DNA of 64,000 bases from Roseibium hamelinense. GTDB lineage: Bacteria > Pseudomonadota > Alphaproteobacteria > Rhizobiales > Stappiaceae. The notes beneath the pieces are model-generated. The model was not told the origin of the DNA, ran no database searches, and worked only from the letters and a program-made list of their open reading frames with translations. Positions 50,641 to 60,230 of the stretch are shown in pieces (position 1 is the stretch's first letter; every line of letters starts with the position of its first letter). The translations under genes were made by a program, and so were the position numbers. The stretch is taken from contig NZ_VLLF01000001.1 in the NCBI RefSeq assembly GCF_007830545.1, positions 981,626-1,045,625 of the forward strand. The letters are read 5' to 3'.

Positions 50641-51102
50641 ATGAGCCTCGCCAGCGTAAAGGCCCATCTGGCGGACGCCGCGCCAGACCTGACGGTGATC
50701 GAGACGGAGGATAGCAGCGCGACCGTAGAGCTTGCCGCTGAGGCGCATGGCGTTGCGCCCGCGCAGATTGCAAAGACCTTGTCGTTTCGGTTGAAAGACG
50801 ATGTGTTTCTGATCGTCACCCGCGGCGATGCACGCCTTGACAACAAGAAGGCTAAGGCCGAGTTCGGCGGCAAGGTGAAGATGCTTCGGCTCGATGAAGT
50901 TGAGGACCTGACCGGTCACCCGGTCGGTGGCGTCTGCCCTTTCGGATTGGCAACGCCGCTTAAGGTCTATTGCGACGTCTCTTTGAAAGACTTCGACGAA
51001 GTCATTCCGGCAGCAGGCGCAACCAACGCAGCAGTGCGCATTTCACCGGGACGCATGGCGGAAATCACGCAAGCTACCTGGGTTGATGTCTGCCAGGACT
51101 AG
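50641..51102 (+). CDS. YbaK/ProX-type aminoacyl-tRNA deacylase
   Basis: A 153-aa YbaK-fold protein: AAEAHGVAPAQIAKTLSF with the substrate lysine, IVTRGDARLDNKKAKAEFG, and GGVCPFGLATPLKVYCD. The family hydrolyses mischarged aminoacyl-tRNAs such as Cys-tRNA(Pro) in trans. The ATG at 50641 gives standard length. The gene converges with the epimerase gene, with three bases between stops. Confidence 0.92.
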   Translation: MSLASVKAHLADAAPDLTVIETEDSSATVELAAEAHGVAPAQIAKTLSFRLKDDVFLIVTRGDARLDNKKAKAEFGGKVKMLRLDEVEDLTGHPVGGVCPFGLATPLKVYCDVSLKDFDEVIPAAGATNAAVRISPGRMAEITQATWVDVCQD

Positions 51103-51105
51103 GCA

Positions 51106-52116
51106 CTAGACACCGTAGTAGCTCCGGTACCAATCGACAAAGGCTTTGACCCCGTCCTGGACGTTTGTTTTTGGACGGTACCCCGTCAGTTTTGCCAGGA
51201 GATCGGCATTCGCCCATGTCGCGGGAACATCACCTTGCTGCATGGGCATGAGATTCTTGATGGCGGTGCGGCCGGTCGCCTCTTCCACCGCGGAGATGAA
51301 ATCGGTCAGCTCGACAGAGTCGGAATTGCCGATATTGACGATCCGCCATGGCGCAACCGGAGACAGGCTGTCGCCCTCCTCCACTTGGCCATCCTCCGGG
51401 CGTACGGGCACAGCGTCCATAAGCAACCGGATACCTTCAACCAGATCCTCGATATAGGTGAAGTCCCGCTTCATCTGACCATGGTTGTAAACGTCGATCG
51501 GATCGCCGTTTAAAATGGCCTTGGTGAACTTGAACAAGGCCATGTCCGGGCGCCCCCATGGGCCGTAGACAGTGAAAAACCGGAACATGGTGATCGGCAG
51601 ATCGAACAAGTGCGCATAGGAATGCGCCATTGATTCAGTTGCCTTTTTGGTCGCCGCATAGAATGACAGCTGGTGATCGGCCTTGTCCGTCTCCGAGTAT
51701 GGCATCTCGGTGTTTGCGCCATAGGCTGAGGAAGTGGACGCCAGGAGCATATGCTTTGGCGGGAATGCACGCGCCGCCTCCAGAAGTTCAAACGTGCCCT
51801 GGATATTGCTTTCCAGATAGGACCGCGGCGACTCGATCGAGTACCGCACTCCGGCCTGTGCCGCCAGATGGATGACGAAGTCTGGCCTTTCTTCCTCGAA
51901 CAGGCCGCGCAGCACGTCCGGCCCCTCCAATCGAAGATTGACGGCCTGAAAGTGCTGGTTTTGCAACAGCATTTGCTGCCTTCGCTGTTTCAGCGCGACG
52001 TCGTAGTAGTCCGTCAGCGCATCAAGCCCGATCACCCGGAACCCATCCGCCAGCAGCCGTCTGCACAGGTAAAACCCGATAAACCCGGCGGATCCGGTAA
52101 CAAGCACAGTTTGCAT
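51106..52116 (-). CDS. UDP-glucuronate 4-epimerase-like NAD-dependent epimerase
   Basis: A 336-aa extended SDR: NAD loop TGSAGFIG, the UDP-GlcA epimerase signature FYLCRRLLADGFRVIGLDAL then YYDVALKQRR, Ser in LASTSSAYGA, YAATKKATE, and FFTVYGPWGRPDMALFKFT. It interconverts UDP-glucuronate and UDP-galacturonate for surface polysaccharide. It is transcribed away from galE and forms part of a sugar-nucleotide cluster (galE, manC-like, another epimerase). Confidence 0.93.
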   Translation of the reverse strand: MQTVLVTGSAGFIGFYLCRRLLADGFRVIGLDALTDYYDVALKQRRQQMLLQNQHFQAVNLRLEGPDVLRGLFEEERPDFVIHLAAQAGVRYSIESPRSYLESNIQGTFELLEAARAFPPKHMLLASTSSAYGANTEMPYSETDKADHQLSFYAATKKATESMAHSYAHLFDLPITMFRFFTVYGPWGRPDMALFKFTKAILNGDPIDVYNHGQMKRDFTYIEDLVEGIRLLMDAVPVRPEDGQVEEGDSLSPVAPWRIVNIGNSDSVELTDFISAVEEATGRTAIKNLMPMQQGDVPATWANADLLAKLTGYRPKTNVQDGVKAFVDWYRSYYGV

Positions 52117-52300
52117 GGGTGGTCCGTGTTCCGTGATGCGAAGGACACGCGAGTGTCTAGCCCATCGGAGCCGGAAACGCCAAGCACAATTGGAGCTATC
52201 CGGTTTTCAATACTCATGAAACTGGACTTCAGCCGACCGGCATGCGACGAAGCAGTCTCAAAAATGCAACCGGCAGGTCGGCCAAACAGCGTTTCATGTC

Positions 52301-53290
52301 ATGCAAGTTCTAATAACAGGCGGCGCCGGATATATAGGCAGCCACACGGTCTGGACTTTCCAGGATGCGGGCGAAACACCGGTCGTACTAGACAACCTGA
52401 CGACCGGGTTTGATTGGAGCCTGCCTGAGGATGTGCCGCTGTACCGGGGCGAGGTCAGCGACAAGGACCTTGTTGGGCAGATCATCCGCGAACACCAAAT
52501 CGACGCGGTCATCCATTTTGCCGGATCGATCATCGTCTCGGAATCGGTGGCCAATCCGCTCAAGTATTATCGCAACAACACGGTTGCCTCCCAGGCGCTT
52601 CTGGAAGCCTGTGTCGAAAACGGCGTGGGGCGTTTTGTGTTCTCCTCAACTGCAGCTGTCTACGGGATCCCGGACACAAACCCTGTTCCCGAAGAGGCGC
52701 CGCTTCGGCCTTTTACACCCTACGGCACGTCGAAGCTGATGACCGAACGCATGCTGGCCGATACATCAGCCGCCCACGGGCTCGCTTACACCGCATTGCG
52801 GTACTTCAATGTGTCTGGTGCCGATCCGAAGGGGCGGACAGGCCAGTCAACACTGGGGGCGACCAACCTCATCAAGGTGGCATGCGAAACCGCTCAGGGC
52901 AAACGCAACGCCATGACCGTTTTCGGCACCGACTATGACACACCGGACGGATCGGGTGTGCGCGATTATATCCATGTGTCAGATCTTGCCGCAGCTCACA
53001 AGCTGGCACTGGACCGGCTGCGCGCCGGTGGAGAAAGTTGCATTTTGAATTGCGGATATGGCCGGGGCTTTTCAGTTCTGGAAGTCGTCGAGACCGTCAA
53101 GCAGATCTCGAATGTTGATTTTCCAGTCGAGATCGGCCCGCGCAGACAGGGAGATGCAGCGCATGTCATTTCGGATAATTCGGCAATATTGCAAACACTT
53201 GCGTGGAAACCGCAATATGCAGACCTTGGCCGGATCGTGTCCGATGCTCTTGCCTGGGAACAGAAACTGAAACACCGCAACCGGATTTAG
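52301..53290 (+). CDS. galE: UDP-glucose 4-epimerase
   Basis: A 329-aa GalE: GGAGYIGSHTVW, substrate region HFAGSIIVSESV, STAAVYGIPD, YGTSKLMTE (YxxxK), and RYFNVSGADP. It supplies UDP-galactose for exopolysaccharide or LPS. ATG 52301 is the usual family start; 78 bases separate it from the downstream guanylyltransferase gene on the same strand. Confidence 0.95.
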   Translation: MQVLITGGAGYIGSHTVWTFQDAGETPVVLDNLTTGFDWSLPEDVPLYRGEVSDKDLVGQIIREHQIDAVIHFAGSIIVSESVANPLKYYRNNTVASQALLEACVENGVGRFVFSSTAAVYGIPDTNPVPEEAPLRPFTPYGTSKLMTERMLADTSAAHGLAYTALRYFNVSGADPKGRTGQSTLGATNLIKVACETAQGKRNAMTVFGTDYDTPDGSGVRDYIHVSDLAAAHKLALDRLRAGGESCILNCGYGRGFSVLEVVETVKQISNVDFPVEIGPRRQGDAAHVISDNSAILQTLAWKPQYADLGRIVSDALAWEQKLKHRNRI

Positions 53291-53368
53291 GCACGGGATT
53301 TGCGGGCACACCGCACAAGCGACCCTGTGTTTCCGATTTTGCGAAAAAGCCAAAGAGTAGATTGAACC

Positions 53369-54760
53369 ATGATCTTCCCATGCATCCTGTCCGGCGGCGT
53401 CGGCACGCGTTTGTGGCCATTGTCCCGTCAGGACCGCCCGAAACAATTCCTGCCGCTCTTCAATGGCCGCAGCCTGTTCCAGATGACGGTCGACCGCGTT
53501 CAGGGCGATGCATTTGCCCGGCCGATTGTCATTGGCAATCAAAACCACCGTTTTCTGCTCGGCGAGCAGCTACAGGAAATGGGTGTCGAGGCGGACACAA
53601 TTTTGCTCGAACCGATCGGCCGCAACACTGCTGCACCCGCTGCAATGGCCGCAATGATCGCAGAGGAACGGGATCCGGAGGCCCTGGTGCTTCTTCTTCC
53701 CTCAGATCACATGATCAAACAGGTGGATGTGTTCCAGGACGCGATCCGGGCAGCCGAAACGGCCGCCAATGAAGGCCAGATCGTCACATTCGGCATCAAC
53801 CCGAGCGAACCGAATACGGGTTACGGCTACATCCGGCTCGCCCCTTCGCAAACACAGGTGCGGCCGGTCGAGGCATTTGTCGAGAAACCAAACCGTGAAA
53901 CCGCCGAAACCTTCCTCGCTGAAGGCAATTATGTCTGGAATGCCGGCATCTTCCTTTATTCCGCTAAGGCAATGCTGGCCGCCTTCGAGCTGCACCAGCC
54001 GCAAATGATGACGCAGCTTCGCGCGGCGCTCGCAACACGCAGCCAGGACCTCGACTTCACCCGGATCGACGAGGACATGTTTGCAAAGGTCGAAGACGTC
54101 TCTATCGACTATGCAATCATGGAGAAAGCGGAGAACATCGCATGCGTGCCGATGGCCCCGCAATGGGATGATCTCGGCTCATGGTCCGCGATCTGGTCCG
54201 TTCTGGACAAAGACGAGCGCGGCAATTCCGGACTGGGCGACAGCCGCTTTCTGAACAGTGAAAACTGCCTTGCCTACGCGGGCGATGGGCTGGTGTCTGT
54301 GATCGGACTTTCAGACGTCCTGGTGATTTCAACCCGCGACAGCGTGCTTGTGGCTCACAAGGACCACGCTCAGGATGTGAAAAAGATCGTCGAGGCGCTG
54401 AACAAGGAAGGCCGGACGGAAACCCAGTTCCATCCGCGCTCCTACAAGCCCTGGGGGTATACCGAGCGGATCAATGCCGGTGACCGGTTTGCCGTCCAGT
54501 CGATGATGATCAAGCCGGGGATGAAATTGAGCCTGCAAAGCCATCTTCACCGGGCCGAACACTGGGTCGTGGTCTCTGGCACTTTGGAAATCACCATCAA
54601 TGACGAGGTCCGGCTTTTGACGGAAAACCAATCGGCCTATGTGCCGCTTGGCGCCAGGCACACGCTTCACAACCCCGGGCGGATTCCGGTGCGCATGATC
54701 GAGGTGCAGTCAGGAACCTATCTCGCCGACGACGACATCATCCGGTACGAAGACCAGTGA
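53369..54760 (+). CDS. manC: Mannose-1-phosphate guanylyltransferase / mannose-6-phosphate isomerase
   Basis: A 463-aa bifunctional protein of the ManC/AlgA/XanB type. The N-terminal nucleotidyltransferase has LSGGVGTRLWPLSR and DRPKQFLPLF, the acidic PSDHMI and FVEKPNRETAE. The C-terminal cupin isomerase contains RPWGYTERI-like KPWGYTERINAG, LQSHLHRAEHWVVVSGT and the final EVQSGTYLADDDI. It makes GDP-mannose from mannose-6-phosphate or mannose-1-phosphate for polysaccharide synthesis. It follows galE in the same direction. Confidence 0.95.
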   Translation: MIFPCILSGGVGTRLWPLSRQDRPKQFLPLFNGRSLFQMTVDRVQGDAFARPIVIGNQNHRFLLGEQLQEMGVEADTILLEPIGRNTAAPAAMAAMIAEERDPEALVLLLPSDHMIKQVDVFQDAIRAAETAANEGQIVTFGINPSEPNTGYGYIRLAPSQTQVRPVEAFVEKPNRETAETFLAEGNYVWNAGIFLYSAKAMLAAFELHQPQMMTQLRAALATRSQDLDFTRIDEDMFAKVEDVSIDYAIMEKAENIACVPMAPQWDDLGSWSAIWSVLDKDERGNSGLGDSRFLNSENCLAYAGDGLVSVIGLSDVLVISTRDSVLVAHKDHAQDVKKIVEALNKEGRTETQFHPRSYKPWGYTERINAGDRFAVQSMMIKPGMKLSLQSHLHRAEHWVVVSGTLEITINDEVRLLTENQSAYVPLGARHTLHNPGRIPVRMIEVQSGTYLADDDIIRYEDQ

Positions 54761-54780
54761 TTTGCGCCGCAGACAGGCTG

Positions 54781-55773
54781 CTACACAAACCCGCCGGCGT
54801 CCGGACGGCGGGTCTCGCTCTCACGAAGCCAATCAGTGAGCGAAGCTTCCAAGTCGTATGAATAGTCAAAGCCCAAATCCACGAGGGTTTGCGGCACAAC
54901 ATTGGTCGACCGGTTCAGTTTCATAATCCGGGCGCGGTTGATCGAGGTTTTAAGGCCCAGCTTCGCCATTACCTCAAATCCGAATGCCGCCAGCAGCATG
55001 GGCCAGAGCGGCAAAACCGCTTTCGGCATACCGTAACCGGCAACCTTGTCAAAGGCGGCACAGATCTGCTCGGACGTCGTGCGGTCCGGATATGCAAAAT
55101 TGTAGGTCAGCTGTTTTTCGGGCCGGTTGAGTGCAAAGGCTATTGAGCGCACCAGATCTTTCACATAACCGCACGACTTGATGGTGTCCTTGCGTCCGGG
55201 GTAGACAAACCTGCCTTTTTTCAAAAGACCGGCGAGCCGGGTGAAATTGCCCCGTTCCTCATATCCGTAAATCACCGCCGGGCGGACAATGACCAGCTTC
55301 CGGGTCTCGGGGTGTTCAGCAGCCCAAGCCCGGTGGATTTCTTCCGCAGCGTATTTCGATTTGCCATAGGCGCTGTCAGGCGCCAGCGGGCTGGCCTCGT
55401 CAAGCGGCGCCTCAGTTGGTCCGTATATGGAAATCGAGCTCGCAAACACGATGGTCTGGCATCCCATGCGCGTTGCAAACGCGACCGTATGGGTCGCCGC
55501 CATAACATTGGTCCAGTAGTACTCCCAATCGTCATGACCCGGCGTCGTGTGAACCGCTGCGAGATTGTATATTTCAGTAACGCCCGGACACATGTCGTCG
55601 TGCAAAGGCTTGGTCGCGTCCATGGTTTTGTAGTCGACACCCTTGACGGAAAAGCGCGGCGGGCGTATGTCGGCACACACCAGTGCGTCATATTCACCGG
55701 ATGCCGCAAGCCTCTCCAGCAGGTGTGAGCCGATAAAACCCGCGCCTCCGATTATCAGTGCCTTTTTCGTCAT
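54781..55773 (-). CDS. NAD-dependent epimerase/dehydratase, 3-beta-HSD-like
   Basis: A 330-aa extended SDR: IIGGAGFIGSHLLERLA, FASSISIYGPTEAPL, YGKSKYAAEEIHRAWA with YxxxK, and RPAVIYGYEERGNF. The sugar-nucleotide or isoprenoid substrate cannot be named. The frame allows a GTG start at 55788; neither start has a strong ribosome binding site. It converges with the manC-like gene and belongs by position to the polysaccharide group. Confidence 0.9.
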   Translation of the reverse strand: MTKKALIIGGAGFIGSHLLERLAASGEYDALVCADIRPPRFSVKGVDYKTMDATKPLHDDMCPGVTEIYNLAAVHTTPGHDDWEYYWTNVMAATHTVAFATRMGCQTIVFASSISIYGPTEAPLDEASPLAPDSAYGKSKYAAEEIHRAWAAEHPETRKLVIVRPAVIYGYEERGNFTRLAGLLKKGRFVYPGRKDTIKSCGYVKDLVRSIAFALNRPEKQLTYNFAYPDRTTSEQICAAFDKVAGYGMPKAVLPLWPMLLAAFGFEVMAKLGLKTSINRARIMKLNRSTNVVPQTLVDLGFDYSYDLEASLTDWLRESETRRPDAGGFV

Positions 55774-56084
55774 AGTCAGAGCGCCCACTGCCGCACCAGA
55801 TGGTCTTTATAGCTTTGTGATCGTCGCACAAAACCCTTGTTGTTTCATGAAGTGGTCCATATGCCTCTTGGCAGCTTCCCGGAAAATGAGACATGCGTCC
55901 AAAGTACACTCTTAATGCGGTATGTTGACTGGCCAGAAACAAGTTTCTTCAACGACGTTCCGCAAGATGGTCTTTACACATGCACGGACATCATCGCTTT
56001 CGTCGATTACCCCATCACACGTCTCGCCAAAAGGGCCCGACATGAGCAACTTAGTTGTTTGAACGAAGAACGCTTAGAAACGCT
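55774..56084. other. Intergenic region
   Basis: About 310 bases between the epimerase start and the cysNC terminator, moderately AT-rich and probably the epimerase promoter. The short phrase GATGGTCTTTA occurs twice. A plus-strand frame of 99 codons runs through the terminator and is not supported. Confidence 0.45.
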
Positions 56085-56110
56085 AAAAAGGCCCCGCATG
56101 GGGCCTTTTT
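56085..56110. terminator. Terminator of cysDNC operon
   Basis: Perfect 11-bp stem AAAAAGGCCCC / GGGGCCTTTTT with a GCAT loop. It lies just past the cysNC stop on the minus strand and can act in both directions. Confidence 0.95.
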
Positions 56111-56132
56111 GTCTAGAAAGGGCAGAAGTCGC

Positions 56133-58094
56133 CTAAATGCCGTCACCGTGCATACCGTAGTTGGCGGCATTCAGAAAACCACGCGCCCGGAGGAACTCGA
56201 CCACCTCGTCGGCGACGTCTTCGGGTTTTCTGCCGACGTTTTTGAGGCGCAGTTCGGGGTTTTCGGGTGCTTCATAGGGACTGTCGATGCCGGTAAAGTT
56301 CTTGATCTCGCCGCGCTCAGCCTTGGCATAGAGCCCCTTCGGGTCGCGCTGCTTGCACTCTTCGATCGGCGTGTCGACGAAGATCTCGATGAACTCGCTC
56401 GCACCCATCAGATCCCGCGCCATCTGCCGTTCGGAGCGGAACGGCGAGATGAACGAAACCAGCGTGATCAGCCCCGCATCGGCAAACAGTTTTGATACCT
56501 CGCCGACCCGCCGGATGTTTTCCACCCGGTCGGCATCGGTGAAGCCCAGGTCCCGGTTGAGACCGTGGCGGACATTGTCGCCGTCGAGCACATAGGTGTG
56601 CCGGCCTTCCGCATGGAGTTTTTTCTCCACCAGCGAAGCGATGGTTGATTTACCCGATCCCGACAGACCGGTGAACCAAACAACGGCCGGTTTTTGCCCC
56701 AGTGCCTGCCCGCGGGCCGCCTTGTCGATCTCAAGCGCCTGCCAGTGAATGTTGGTTGCCCGGCGCAGTGCAAACCAGACAAGCCCCGCGCCCACCGTCT
56801 GGTTGGTCATCCGGTCGATCAGAATGAACGAGCCGGTGTGCCGGTTGGCTTCATAAGGGTCGAAGGCGACCGGTGCGCTGAGCGACAGATTGCAGAATGC
56901 GATCTCATTAAGGTCCAGCGTCTTTCCGGCCACGTGCTCAAACGTGTTGACGTTGATCTTGTGCTTGATCTCGGTGACGGTGGCATTAACTGTCTTGGGG
57001 CCGATCTTAAGCAGATACGACCGGCCGGGAAGCAGAGCATCTTCCGACATCCAAATAAGATGCGCCGCCATCTGATCGGCCACATCCGGCCGGCCCTCAG
57101 GCGCGCTGAGAAGATCCCCCCGGGAAATGTCTATCTCGTCTTCCAGCGTCAGCGTGACCGCCTCGCCGGACCGGGCCACGTTCACGTCACCTTCCGGAGC
57201 GATGATCCTCGCGACCTTGGAAGTCTTGGCCGGACCAGCCACGACGATCTCGTCGCCGACCGATACACGCCCCCCTGCGATTGTGCCGGAATAGCCGCGG
57301 AAATCGAGATTTGGCCGGTTGACCCACTGCACCGGAAAGCGGAACGGGGCCTCCAGTTCGTGTTCACCGATTTCGACCGTTTCCAGGTGCTCCAAAAGGG
57401 TCGAGCCGCCATACCAGGGCATATTGGGGCTGCGGCCGGTGACATTATCGCCGAAGCGGGCAGACATCGGGATCGCTTGAAGGGATTCGAAATCGAACCC
57501 GTTGGCAAACACCTCAAAGTCCTTTCGGATCTGCTCAAACCGTTCTTCGCTGTAGTCGACCAGGTCGATCTTGTTGACGGCCAGCACAACATGGCGGATC
57601 CCAAGCAGCGAGGCGATGAACGCGTGCCGCCGTGTCTGCACCATCAAACCGTGGCGTGCATCAACGAGCAACACGGCAAGATCCGCGGTCGATGCCCCCG
57701 TGGCCATGTTGCGCGTGTATTGCTCGTGCCCCGGCGTGTCAGCGACAATGAACTTGCGTTTGTCGGTGGCAAAAAAGCGGTAGGCAACATCAATGGTGAT
57801 ACCTTGCTCGCGTTCGGCCTCAAGCCCGTCCACAAGAAGCGCGAGATCAATCTCCTCGCCGACCGTGCCGTGCCGACGGGAGTCCTTTTCCAGCGCCGCC
57901 AGCTGGTCTTCAAAAATCAGCTTGGTGTCGAACAGCAGGCGGCCGATGAGTGTCGACTTGCCGTCATCCACGGACCCGCAGGTCAAAAACCGCAGCTGAT
58001 CCTTGCTTTCCTGCGCCAGCACATAGTCGGTCACAGCCTGTTCGGCCTCGGTCTGGGGCGTGTCTTCCGGCTGGAGGGGTTCTGCATATGACAT
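56133..58094 (-). CDS. cysNC: Bifunctional sulfate adenylyltransferase subunit 1 / APS kinase
   Basis: A 653-aa fusion. The N-terminal GTPase CysN has a P-loop [20 protein letters not shown] (shortened: GSVDDGKST), [17 protein letters not shown] and NKIDLVDYS, and drives ATP sulfurylase with CysD. The C-terminal CysC kinase (from about residue 465) has [13 protein letters not shown] and [15 protein letters not shown] and phosphorylates APS to PAPS. It starts three bases after the cysD stop codon and ends at a strong terminator. Fusion of CysC implies directed PAPS production. Confidence 0.97.
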   Translation of the reverse strand: MSYAEPLQPEDTPQTEAEQAVTDYVLAQESKDQLRFLTCGSVDDGKSTLIGRLLFDTKLIFEDQLAALEKDSRRHGTVGEEIDLALLVDGLEAEREQGITIDVAYRFFATDKRKFIVADTPGHEQYTRNMATGASTADLAVLLVDARHGLMVQTRRHAFIASLLGIRHVVLAVNKIDLVDYSEERFEQIRKDFEVFANGFDFESLQAIPMSARFGDNVTGRSPNMPWYGGSTLLEHLETVEIGEHELEAPFRFPVQWVNRPNLDFRGYSGTIAGGRVSVGDEIVVAGPAKTSKVARIIAPEGDVNVARSGEAVTLTLEDEIDISRGDLLSAPEGRPDVADQMAAHLIWMSEDALLPGRSYLLKIGPKTVNATVTEIKHKINVNTFEHVAGKTLDLNEIAFCNLSLSAPVAFDPYEANRHTGSFILIDRMTNQTVGAGLVWFALRRATNIHWQALEIDKAARGQALGQKPAVVWFTGLSGSGKSTIASLVEKKLHAEGRHTYVLDGDNVRHGLNRDLGFTDADRVENIRRVGEVSKLFADAGLITLVSFISPFRSERQMARDLMGASEFIEIFVDTPIEECKQRDPKGLYAKAERGEIKNFTGIDSPYEAPENPELRLKNVGRKPEDVADEVVEFLRARGFLNAANYGMHGDGI

Positions 58095-58097
58095 GGC

Positions 58098-59012
58098 TTA
58101 AAAATATCCCTCACGCTTCTTCTTTTCCATGGAGGCGCTTTCGTCCTTGTCGATCAAGCGTCCCTGACGTTCCGAGGTGCGGGCGATCAGCATCTCGCGG
58201 ACAATGCCCGGCAGAGTGTCGGCATCAGACTCAATCGCTCCGGTCAGCGGATAACAGCCGAGGGTCCGGAAGCGGATCATCTTTTCTTTGACGACTTCAC
58301 CCGGCTTCAGCTTCAACCGGTCATCATCCTGCATGATCAACATGCCGTCGCGTTCCACCACCGGGCGTTTTGCAGCCAGGTAAAGCGGCACCATCGGGAT
58401 CTTTTCCGTCAAAATGTATTGCCAGATGTCCAGCTCGGTCCAGTTTGACAGCGGGAACGCGCGAATGCTCTCGCCCTGTGCCACGCGTGCATTATAAAGG
58501 TTCCACAATTCCGGCCGCTGGTTTTTCGGGTCCCAGGAATGGGAGGCATTGCGGAACGAAAACACCCGCTCTTTGGCCCGGCTTTTTTCTTCGTCCCGGC
58601 GTGCGCCACCGAAGGCCGCGTCGAACCCATATTTGTCGAGCGCCTGTTTCAGGGCCTCGGTTTTCATGATGTGTGTGTGCACAGACGAGCCGTGGTCGAT
58701 CGGATTGATCCCTTTCGCCACGCCCTCCTGATTGGTGTGAACGATCAGGTCGAGGCCATATTGCTTCGCGATGTTGTCGCGGAAAGTGATCATTTCCCGG
58801 AACTTCCAGGTCGTGTCCACGTGCAGCAGCGGAAACGGCGGTTTGGACGGATAAAATGCCTTCATCGCCAAGTGCAGCATGACACCGCTGTCCTTGCCAA
58901 TGGAATACAGCATCACCGGATTGCGGAATTCGGCCGCAACTTCGCGGATGATGTGAATGCTTTCCGCTTCGAGGCGCTTCAGATTTGAAAGCCGCTCTTC
59001 GGGAAGGGTCAT
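58098..59012 (-). CDS. cysD: Sulfate adenylyltransferase subunit 2
   Basis: A 304-aa PP-loop enzyme: [19 protein letters not shown] with the SxGKDS loop, [14 protein letters not shown], and [20 protein letters not shown]. It forms APS from ATP and sulfate with the CysN GTPase. It is the middle gene of cysQ-cysD-cysNC, 59 bases after cysQ and 3 bases before cysNC. Confidence 0.97.
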   Translation of the reverse strand: MTLPEERLSNLKRLEAESIHIIREVAAEFRNPVMLYSIGKDSGVMLHLAMKAFYPSKPPFPLLHVDTTWKFREMITFRDNIAKQYGLDLIVHTNQEGVAKGINPIDHGSSVHTHIMKTEALKQALDKYGFDAAFGGARRDEEKSRAKERVFSFRNASHSWDPKNQRPELWNLYNARVAQGESIRAFPLSNWTELDIWQYILTEKIPMVPLYLAAKRPVVERDGMLIMQDDDRLKLKPGEVVKEKMIRFRTLGCYPLTGAIESDADTLPGIVREMLIARTSERQGRLIDKDESASMEKKKREGYF

Positions 59013-59071
59013 CGGAACCTCTTGTCAGTGGTTAAGGGCCCTAGTAGGGGCAAATTTCAGCGCTTCACGCC

Positions 59072-59965
59072 CTATTCGGCGGCAGCGCCGTCAACTGGTG
59101 TCAGCCGGGATTTCATAGTGCGGTCGCCAAGCGCCAGAAAGTTGGCGTTGCGCAGGTCGTCCTTCTCGGGATGTTGCGGAACATGATAGGCAAATGGTGT
59201 CAGGTCCTTTGCCAGAAGCGTTTCGCCTCCGGCTGCCCGCAACACAGCATCCCCTGCGGCAATGTCCCACTGCATGGTCGGTGCAAGGCGCGGGTAGAAG
59301 TCGGCTCTGCCCTCGGCCAGCCAGCACAGTTTCAAAGACGAGCCGACGGACACCCGCTCGAACACATCCAGTTGATTGATCAAGGCTTCGGTTTCCGCCG
59401 AACAGTGCGAGCGGCTTGCCAAAACAGTGAGCCCGGATGCCGGTGCTTTGCGCACAGAGATCGGCTGCGGGTCGCTCGCGCAATCGTCGGTTATGAGCGC
59501 CTTCCAAGCACCCGACGCACCAGATCCGCCGAGATCAGAGGGCAGCACACCTCCCCAATAGACCGCATTGAGCGCGGGGGCCGCCACAACGCCGAAAACC
59601 GGAACGCCCTCGACAATTAGCGCAATATTGACCGTGAATTCGCCGTTCCGGCTGATGAATTCCTTTGTGCCATCCAGCGGGTCCACGAGGAAAAAACGCT
59701 GGCCGCATTCAGGAAGATCCCCTGCCTCGCAAGCCTCTTCAGCCACCACCGAAATGTGGGGGAACCGGGACTTCAAGCCAGCAAGGATCACACGCTCCGC
59801 CCGCGCATCCGCTTCCGTTACCGGAGATCCGTCGGCCTTGCCCGCAGCGCTGAAATCCTTGCAGTAGACCGACAAGATCTCACGCGAGGCGTCAAGCGCA
59901 AGCGAGACCAACCCGGCAACCGCCGGATTTGTTTCTGAGGAAGGAGGCGGCACTGTTGCCGTCAT
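59072..59965 (-). CDS. cysQ: 3'(2'),5'-bisphosphate nucleotidase
   Basis: A 297-aa inositol-monophosphatase-fold protein: SPVTEADARAERVI, VVAEEACEAG, the metal site FLVDPLDGTKEFI and the second DIAAGDAVLRAAGGE. It removes the 3'-phosphate of PAP, the by-product of PAPS-using sulfotransferases, or controls PAPS itself. The ATG at 59965 follows AAAGG; an ATG eight codons earlier is less well placed. It heads the operon, so PAPS making and PAP clearing are co-expressed. Confidence 0.95.
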   Translation of the reverse strand: MTATVPPPSSETNPAVAGLVSLALDASREILSVYCKDFSAAGKADGSPVTEADARAERVILAGLKSRFPHISVVAEEACEAGDLPECGQRFFLVDPLDGTKEFISRNGEFTVNIALIVEGVPVFGVVAAPALNAVYWGGVLPSDLGGSGASGAWKALITDDCASDPQPISVRKAPASGLTVLASRSHCSAETEALINQLDVFERVSVGSSLKLCWLAEGRADFYPRLAPTMQWDIAAGDAVLRAAGGETLLAKDLTPFAYHVPQHPEKDDLRNANFLALGDRTMKSRLTPVDGAAAE

Positions 59966-60161
59966 CGAAGTTACCTTTCGCTCTCGCATGTATCAATCTT
60001 GCATACCGCTATAGTTTCATCGGATAGCCGCCTGCAAGGAATGGCATTCTACGAACATTGCCTTCGTTAAAACACAGGATCTTTTCGCAGGCACAGCCAA
60101 ACCAATCCGATCGAAACGCCATTCCGGCCCGACAAACGCTGGAGACTTGCGCGGCGCAGTA

Positions 60162-60180
60162 TATCCATGCAATTATCCAT
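60162..60180. promoter_or_regulatory. Direct repeat in MocR gene promoter
   Basis: TATCCAT occurs at 60162-60168 and 60174-60180, next to a TATAAT (60180-60185), 46 bases before the MocR start. MocR regulators typically bind direct repeats in their own or divergent promoters, so this is a candidate site. Confidence 0.45.
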
Positions 60181-60230
60181 ATAATTTAACAGCACTGCAG
60201 TTTGTTGCACCACTTCTCGGAGACGACACA

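Noticed and set aside
55837..56136. 99-codon plus-strand frame ahead of cysNC
   Set aside because: It reads straight through a perfect terminator stem and has no start signal or homologue that I know.
56694..58091. 465-codon plus-strand frame inside cysNC
   Set aside because: Antisense shadow of a clear cysNC gene caused by high GC at third positions.
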